DNA of 64,000 bases. Source: Limnomonas spitsbergensis (Eukaryota; Chlorophyta; Chlorophyceae; Chlamydomonadales). A program made the position numbers and the translations under genes. This document shows, one piece after another, positions 55,946-64,000 of the stretch. Below the pieces are notes generated by a model. That model was not told where the DNA came from, made no database searches, and saw only the letters and a program-made list of their open reading frames with translations. Location: the NCBI GenBank assembly GCA_037349105.1, contig JAYJMM010000101.1:2418001-2482000 (forward strand), given 5' to 3'. Numbering within the stretch: the stretch's first letter is position 1; every line of letters begins with the position of its first letter.

Positions 55946-56722
55946 CTGCATGCCCAGATGCTCCCCCTACTGGCCCCAAAGTAACCATGCATCCATGCAG
56001 CATGCATGCATATTCGTTAGGATTACTAAGGTACCCATTATTGATGGTAGTACCCCTTGGTGGCTCCCGGCTGTCCAAGAAAACGTTGTGCGCCATAGCG
56101 GAGCGCTCTCATCCTAATTTATAACTCTTACATCGGACAATGAGCAGGAGCTCAAAGATAAAGTATTGAACAACTCATGTGTAGCTGAAAGCCTTGCAGG
56201 CAGGCAGGTGTTGCGAAGCAGGCGCGGGAAGTTTATGCGCTACTGTGCATTGGAATCGCCTTGATTTATAAACGACTTTTCTTACAGAACTTCAAGCAGA
56301 TGCTGCAAATTGAAGAACTTGGCTGATCGCAGTAGGTCGTAGGTGGCAAAATTCAAATCGTGACACGATGACGAGCCATGACGAGGGTCAGTGTAAGGGC
56401 GCAAGGTGATCGCTGAACGTAATGCAGCGCAGCGCAGCCGAAATGCTGAAGATATGCATCGAGATTAAGGATCCCAAGCTCCATCCCTGAATACGCAAAT
56501 GCTGGACCTCTGCTGGTTGTGCCTCTGTCCTCTGCTCACAGCGGCTACCCTGGCCAAGCACTCACTGAGCATGATGCCAAGTTGCAAGGTCATATCACCA
56601 CGTGTAATGGCGGCTTTAGGCCCCAGTTCTATATACGGCTACGTGGGGGGGGGGGGGCACTTTGTATTGGTGGGTCCGACCTGGTATTAACGCAATATTT
56701 TTGACGTGGCTTCATTTAGATG
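55946..56722. other. ~775 bp island in satellite, copy 3
   Basis: Third copy, with a G13 tract. The G-tract length puts the downstream ATG frame out of register with copies 1 and 2, evidence that this frame is not coding. Confidence 0.6.
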
Positions 56723-59700
56723 CCCCCCTAAACCCACCTGCCCCCCCTTAACCCACCTGTCCCCCCTAAACCCACCTGCCCCCCCTTAACCCACCTGTCC
56801 CCCCTAAACCCACCTGCCCCCCTAAACCCACCTGTCCCCCCTAAACCCACCTGCACCCCTAAACCACCTGCCCCCCATAAACCCACCTGCCCTGTCCTAA
56901 ACCCACCTGTCCCCCCTTAACCCACCTGTCACCCCTAAACCCATCTGCCCCCCCTAAACCCACCTGTCCCCCCTAAACCCATCTGACCCCCCTAAACCCA
57001 CCTGCCCCCCCTAAACCCACCTGCCCCCCTAAACCCACCTGCCCCCCCTAAACCCACCTGCCCCCCTAAACCCACATGCCCCCCCTAAACCCAACTGTCC
57101 CCCCCCAAACTCACCTGTCCCCCCTTAACCCACCTGCCCCCCCCCTTAACCCACCAGTCCCCCCTAAACCCATCTGTCCCCCCTAAACCCACCTGCCTTT
57201 CCCTAAAACCACCTGCCCCCCCTAAACCCACCTGCCCCCCTAAACCCACCCACCCCCCCTTAACCCACCAGCGCCCCCCCCCCTAAACCCACCTGTCCCC
57301 CCTAAACCCACCTGACCCCTTAAACCCACCTGCCCCCCCTAAACCCACCTGCCCCCCCTAAACCCAACTGCCCCCCCTAAACCCACCTGTCCTCCCTAAA
57401 CCCACCTGCCCCCCCTAAACCCACCTGCCCCCCCTAAACCCACCTGTACCCCCTAAACCCACCTGCCCCCCCTAAACCCACCTGCCTTGCCCTTAACCCA
57501 CCTGTTCCCCCTACACCCACCTGTCCCCCTAAGCCACCTGCCCCCCCTAAACCCACCTGCCCCCCCTAAACCCACCTGCCCCCCATTAAACCCACCTGCC
57601 TTGCCCTAAACCCACCTGCCTAGCTCTAAACCCACCTGCATTGCCCTAAACCCACCTGTCCCCCTAAACCCACCTGTCCCCCCTAAACCCACCTGCCTTG
57701 CCCTAAACCCACCTGCCCCCCTAAACCAACCTGCCCTTCATAAACAAACTTGCCCCCCTAAACCCACCTGCCCCCCCTAAACCCACCTGCCTTGCCCTAA
57801 ACCCACCTGTCCCCCCTAAACCCACCTGCCTTGCCTTAAACCCACCTGCCCCCCTAAACCAACCTGCCTTGCCCTAAACCCCACCTGTCCTCCCTAAACC
57901 CACCTGCCTTGCCCTAAACCCACCTGCCTTGCCCTAAACCCACCTGCCTTGCCCTAAACCCACCAGCCCCCCTAAACCAACCTACCCTCCGTAAACATAC
58001 CTGCCCCCCTAAACCCACCTACCCTGTCCTAAACCCACCTGTCCCCCCTAAACCCACCTGTCCCCCCTAAACCCATCTGCCCCCCCTAAACCCACCTGTC
58101 CCCCCTAAACCCATCTGTCCCCCCTAAACCCACCTGCCCCCCCTAAACCCACCTGCCCCCCTAAACCCACCTGCCCCCCCTAAACCCACCTGCCCCCCTA
58201 AACCCCCATGCCCCCCCCTAAACCCAACTGTCCCCCCCCCCACACTCACCTGTCCCCCCTTAACCCACCTGCCCCACCCTTAACCCACCAGTCCCCCCTA
58301 AACCCACCTGTCCCCCCTAAACCCATCTGCCCCCCCTAAACCCACCTGTCCCCCCTAAACCCACCTGCCCCCCCTAAAACCCACCAGTCCCCCCTAAACC
58401 CATCTGTCCCCCCTAAACCCACCTGCCCCCCCTAAAACCACCTGCCCCCCCTAAACCCACCTGCCCCCCCTAAACCCACCTGTCCCCCCTAAACCCATCT
58501 GTCCCCCCTAAACCCACCTGCCCCCCCTAAACCCACCTGCCCCCCTAAACCCACCTGCCCCCCCTAAACCCACCTGCCCCCCTAAACCCACATGCCCCCC
58601 CCTAAACCCAACTGCCCCCCCCCACACTCACCTGTCCCCCCTTAACCCACCTGCCCCACCCTTAACCCACCAGTCCCCCCTAAACCCATCTGTCCCCCCT
58701 AAACCCACCTGCCCCCCCTAAAACCACCTGCCCCCCCTAAACCCACCTGCCCCCCTAAACCCACCCACCCCCCCTAAACCCACCAGCCCCCCCCCTAAAC
58801 CAACCTGCCCCCCCTAAACCCACCTGCACCCCTTAAACCCACCTGCCCCCCCTAAACCCACCTGCCCCCATAAACCCACCTGCCCCCCCTTAACCCACAT
58901 GTCCCCCATAAACCCACCTGCCCCCCCTAAACCCACCTGTCCCCCCTAAACCCACCTGCACCCCTATGCCACCTGCCCCCCCTAAACCCACCTGCCCCCC
59001 CTTAACCCACCTGTCCCCCCTAAACCCACCTGCCTTGCCCTAAAACCACCTGTCCCCCCTAAACCCACCTGCCCCCTTAAACCCACCTGCCCCCCCCTAA
59101 ACCCACATGTCCCTCCTAAACCAACCTGCCCCCCCCTAAACCCACCTGCCCCCCTTAAACCCACCTGCCCCCCCTAAACCCACCTGCCCCCCATTAAACC
59201 CACCTGCCCCCCCTAAACCCACCTGTCCCCCTTAAACCCACCTGCCTTGCCCCTATGCCACCTGCCCCCCCTAAACCCACCTGCCTTGCCCCAAACCCAC
59301 CTGTCCCCCCTAAACCCACCTGCCTTGCCCTAAAACCACCTGTCCCCCCTAAACCCACCTGCCCCCTTAAACCCACCTGCCCCCCCCTAAACCCACCTGC
59401 CCCCCTTAAACCCACATGTCCCCCCTAAACCAACCTGCCCCCCCCCCCCTAAACCCACCTGCCCCCCTTAAACCCACCTCCCCCCCCTTAACCCACCTGC
59501 CCCCCTAAACCCACCTGACCCCCCTAAACCCACCTGTCCCCCCTAAACCCACCTGCCTTGCCCCTTACCCAACTGTCCCCCCTAACCCACCTGCCTTGCC
59601 CCAAACCCACCTGTCCCCCCTAAACCCACCTGCCCCCCCTAAACCCACCTGTCCTCCCTAAACCCACCTGCCCCCCCTAAACCCACCAGTCCTCCCTAAA

Positions 59701-62700
59701 CCCACCTGTACCCCCTAAACCCACCTGCCCCCCCTAAACCCACCTGCCTTGCCCTTTACCCACCTGTTCCCCCTACACCCACCTGTCCCCCTAAGCCACC
59801 TGCCCCCCCTAAACCCACCTGCCCCCCCTAAACCCACCTGCCCCCCATTAAACCCACCTGCCTTGCCCTAAACCCACCTGCCTAGCTCTAAACCCACCTG
59901 CATTGCCCTAAACCCACCTGTCCCCCTAAACCCACCTGTCCCCCCTAAACCCACCTGCCTTGCCCTAAACCCACCTGCCCCCCTAAACCAACCTGCCCTT
60001 CATAAACAAACCTGCCCCCCTAAACCCACCTGCCCCCCCTAAACCCACCTGCCTTGCCCTAAACCCACCTGTCCCCCCTAAACCCACCTGCCTTGCCTTA
60101 AACCCACCTGCCCCCCTAAACCCACCTGCCTTGCCCTAAACCCACCTGTCCCCCCTAAACCCACCTGCCTTGCCCTAAACCCACCTGCCTTGCCCTAAAC
60201 CCACCAGCCCCCCTAAACCAACCTACCCTCCGTAAACATACCTGCCCCCCTAAACCCACCTGCCTTACCCTAAACCCACCTGTCCCCCCTAAACCCACCT
60301 GCCCCCCCTAAACCCCCCTGCCCCCCCTAAAACCACCTGTCCCCCCTAAACCCAACTGTCACCCCTAAACCTACCTGTCCCCCCTAAACCCACCAGTCCC
60401 CCTTTAAGCCACCTGCCTTGCCCTAAATCCATTTGCCTTGCCCCTAAACCCACCTGTCCCCCCTAAACCCACCTGCTCCCCTTAAACCTACCTGCACCCC
60501 TAAACCACCTGCCCCCCATAAACCCACCTGCCCTGTCCTAAACCCACCTGTCCCCCCTAAACCCACCTGTCCCCCCTAAACCCATCTGCCCCCCCTAAAC
60601 CCACCTGTCCCCCCTAAACCCATCTGTCCCCCCTAAACCCACCTGCCCCCCCTAAACCCACCTGTCCCCCCTTAACCCACCTGCCCCCCCTAAACCCACC
60701 TGCCCCCCTAAACCCACATGCCCCCCCTAAACCCACCTGCCCCCCCTTAACCCACCTGTCCCCCCTAAACCCACCTGCCCCCCTAAACCCACCTGTCCCC
60801 CCTAAAACCACCTGTCCCCCCTCAACCCACCTGCCCCCCTAAACCCACCTGTCCCCCCTAAACCCACCTGCACCCCTAAGCCACCTGCCCCCCCTAAACC
60901 CACCTGCACCCCCTTAACCCACCTGTCCCCCATAAACCCACCTTCCCCCCCTAAACCCACCTGTCCCCCCTAAACCCACCTGCACCCCTATGCCACCTGC
61001 CACCCCTAAACCCACCTGCCCCCCCTTAACCCACTTGTCCCCCCTTAACCCACCTGCCCCCCCTTAACCCAACTGTCCCCCCTAAACCCACCTGCCCCCC
61101 TAAACCCACCTGTCCCCCCTAAACCCACCTGCCCCCCTAAACCCACCTGCCCCCCCTAAACCCACCTGCCCCCCCTTAACCCACCTGTCCCCCCTAAACC
61201 CACCTGCCCCCCTAAACCCACCTGTCCCCCCTAAAACCACCTGTCCCCCCTAAACCCACCTGCCCCCCTAAACCCACCTGTCCCCCCTAAACCCACCTGC
61301 ACCCCTAAGCCACCTGCCCCCCCTAAATCTACCTGCCCCCCCTAAATCCACCCGCCCCCCCTAAACCCACCTGCCCTGCCCATAACCCACCTGTCCCCCC
61401 TAAACCCACCTGTCCCCCCTAAACCCACCTGCCCCCCTAAACCCATCTGTCCCCCCTAAACCCACCTGCCCCCCCTAAAACCACCTGCCCCCCCTAAACC
61501 CACCTGCCCCCCTAAACCCACCCACCCCCCCTAAACCCACCAGCCCCCCCCCTAAACCATCCTGCCCCCCCTAAACCCACCTGCACCCCTTAAACCCACC
61601 TGCCCCCCCTAAACCCACCTGCCCCCATAAACCCACCTGCCCCCCCTTAACCCACATGTCCCCCATAAACCCACCTGCCCCCCCTAAACCCACCTGTCCC
61701 CCCTAAACCCACCTGCACCCCTATGCCACCTGCCCCCCCTAAACCCACCTGCCCCCCCTTAACCCACCTGTCCCCCCTAAACCCACCTGCCTTGCCCTAA
61801 AACCACCTGTCCCCCCTAAACCCACCTGCCCCCTTAAACCCACCTGCCCCCCCCTAAACCCACCTGCCCCCCTTAAACCCACATGTCCCCCCTAAACCCA
61901 CCTGTCCCCCCCTAAACCCACCTGCCCCCCTTAAACCCACCTGCCCCCCCTAAACCCACCTGCCCCCCATTAAACCCAGCTGCCCCCCCTAAACCCACCT
62001 GTCCCCCTTAAACCCACCTGCCTTGCCCCTATGCCACCTGCCCCCCCTAAACCCACCTGCCCCCCCTTAACCCACCTGTCCCCCCTAAACCCACCTGCCT
62101 TGCCCTAAAACCACCTGTCCCCCCTAAACCCACCTGCCCCCTTAAACCCACCTGCCCCCCCCTAAACCCACATGTCCCTCCTAAACCAACCTGCCCCCCC
62201 CTAAACCCACCTGCCCCCCTTAAACCCACCTGCCCCCCCTAAACCCACCTGCCCCCCATTAAACCCACCTGCCCCCCCTAAACCCACCTGTCCCCCTTAA
62301 ACCCACCTGCCTTGCCCCTATGCCACCTGCCCCCCCTAAACCCACCTGCCTTGCCCCAAACCCACCTGTCCCCCCTAAACCCACCTGCCTTGCCCTAAAA
62401 CCACCTGTCCCCCCTAAACCCACCTGCCCCCTTAAACCCACCTGCCCCCCCCTAAACCCACCTGCCCCCCTTAAACCCACATGTCCCCCCTAAACCAACC
62501 TGCCCCCCCCCCCCTAAACCCACCTGCCCCCCTTAAACCCACCTCCCCCCCCTTAACCCACCTGCCCCCCTAAACCCACCTGACCCCCCTAAACCCACCT
62601 GTCCCCCCTAAACCCACCTGCCTTGCCCCTTACCCAACTGTCCCCCCTAACCCACCTGCCTTGCCCCAAACCCACCTGTCCCCCCTAAACCCACCTGCCC

Positions 62701-64000
62701 CCCCTAAACCCACCTGTCCTCCCTAAACCCACCTGCCCCCCCTAAACCCACCAGTCCTCCCTAAACCCACCTGTACCCCCTAAACCCACCTGCCCCCCCT
62801 AAACCCACCTGCCTTGCCCTTTACCCACCTGTTCCCCCTACACCCACCTGTCCCCCTAAGCCACCTGCCCCCCCTAAACCCACCTGCCCCCCCTAAACCC
62901 ACCTGCCCCCCATTAAACCCACCTGCCTTGCCCTAAACCCACCTGCCTAGCTCTAAACCCACCTGCATTGCCCTAAACCCACCTGTCCCCCTAAACCCAC
63001 CTGTCCCCCCTAAACCCACCTGCCTTGCCCTAAACCCACCTGCCCCCCTAAACCAACCTGCCCTTCATAAACAAACCTGCCCCCCTAAACCCACCTGCCC
63101 CCCCTAAACCCACCTGCCTTGCCCTAAACCCACCTGTCCCCCCTAAACCCACCTGCCTTGCCTTAAACCCACCTGCCCCCCTAAACCCACCTGCCTTGCC
63201 CTAAACCCACCTGTCCCCCCTAAACCCACCTGCCTTGCCCTAAACCCACCTGCCTTGCCCTAAACCCACCAGCCCCCCTAAACCAACCTACCCTCCGTAA
63301 ACATACCTGCCCCCCTAAACCCACCTGCCTTACCCTAAACCCACCTGTCCCCCCTAAACCCACCTGCCCCCCCTAAACCCCCCTGCCCCCCCTAAAACCA
63401 CCTGTCCCCCCTAAACCCAACTGTCACCCCTAAACCTACCTGTCCCCCCTAAACCCACCAGTCCCCCTTTAAGCCACCTGCCTTGCCCTAAATCCATTTG
63501 CCTTGCCCCTAAACCCACCTGTCCCCCCTAAACCCACCTGCTCCCCTTAAACCTACCTGCACCCCTAAACCACCTGCCCCCCATAAACCCACCTGCCCTG
63601 TCCTAAACCCACCTGTCCCCCCTAAACCCACCTGTCCCCCCTAAACCCATCTGCCCCCCCTAAACCCACCTGTCCCCCCTAAACCCATCTGTCCCCCCTA
63701 AACCCACCTGCCCCCCCTAAACCCACCTGTCCCCCCTTAACCCACCTGCCCCCCCTAAACCCACCTGCCCCCCTAAACCCACATGCCCCCCCTAAACCCA
63801 CCTGCCCCCCCTTAACCCACCTGTCCCCCCTAAACCCACCTGCCCCCCTAAACCCACCTGTCCCCCCTAAAACCACCTGTCCCCCCTCAACCCACCTGCC
63901 CCCCTAAACCCACCTGTCCCCCCTAAACCCACCTGCACCCCTAAGCCACCTGCCCCCCCTAAACCCACCTGCACCCCCTTAACCCACCTGTCCCCCATAA
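56723..64000 (-). repeat. 19 bp satellite, block 4 (to window end)
   Basis: About 380 units, continuing past the right edge. The stretch from about 58970 is repeated from about 62035 with a constant offset of 3065 bp (58982/62047, 59194/62259, 60614/63679) up to the window end, a young tandem duplication. Confidence 0.97.

Overview
The window looks like repeat-rich nuclear DNA of a eukaryote, probably subtelomeric or pericentromeric. My best guess is a flagellate green alga of the Chlamydomonadales. This rests on TTTAGGG/CCCTAAA telomere-type heptamers, spliced gene fragments with GT-AG borders, a centriole/spindle-pole WD40 gene (WRAP73/WDR8 type) and an expanded F-box plus ankyrin-repeat family. 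There is no operon structure, tRNA, rRNA or CRISPR array. The organism call is an inference and species is not established.

Layout. 1-1848 is an array of the heptamer GGGATCA. 1848-35724 holds three complete head-to-tail large units and the start of a fourth; all four begin with the same sequence at 1848, 10231, 19551 and 34247. Each complete unit carries, left to right: minus-strand exon remnants of the C-terminal half of a WRAP73-like gene, separated by minisatellites and a broken retrotransposon integrase fragment; a decaying unrecognised plus-strand exon; and an intact plus-strand single-exon F-box/ankyrin gene (7195-8868, 16251-18215, 31266-32948). Unit 3 is composite, with two successive WRAP73 remnants (19793-24745 and 25243-28842). 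Unit 4 keeps only the last two WRAP73 exons and then runs into a huge satellite, 35725-64000, made of 18-20 bp units of the type CCCACCTGTCCCCCCTAAA. That satellite is broken only by three near-identical ~775 bp islands, at 37403, 52501 and 55946.

The main observation is that the WRAP73 fragments identify the origin of several tandem repeats. Read on the minus strand, the 34 bp minisatellite begins at the 5' splice site of the exon ending MAQLE. The 19 bp satellite begins at the 5' splice site of the exon ending DMQWTPQ, and each unit carries CAG|GTGGG. The ~98 bp and ~115 bp repeats duplicate a 3' splice site together with the start of the following exon. Tandem arrays have therefore grown repeatedly from exon-intron borders of one gene, and one of them appears to have become a satellite of at least 28 kb. 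I know of no description of this. It is read by eye and needs alignment and RNA evidence.

The only genes I judge intact are the three F-box/ankyrin genes. The WRAP73 copies are all incomplete (missing exons, nonsense codons, frameshifts, a lost stop codon, a lost splice donor), although some individual exons are still open.
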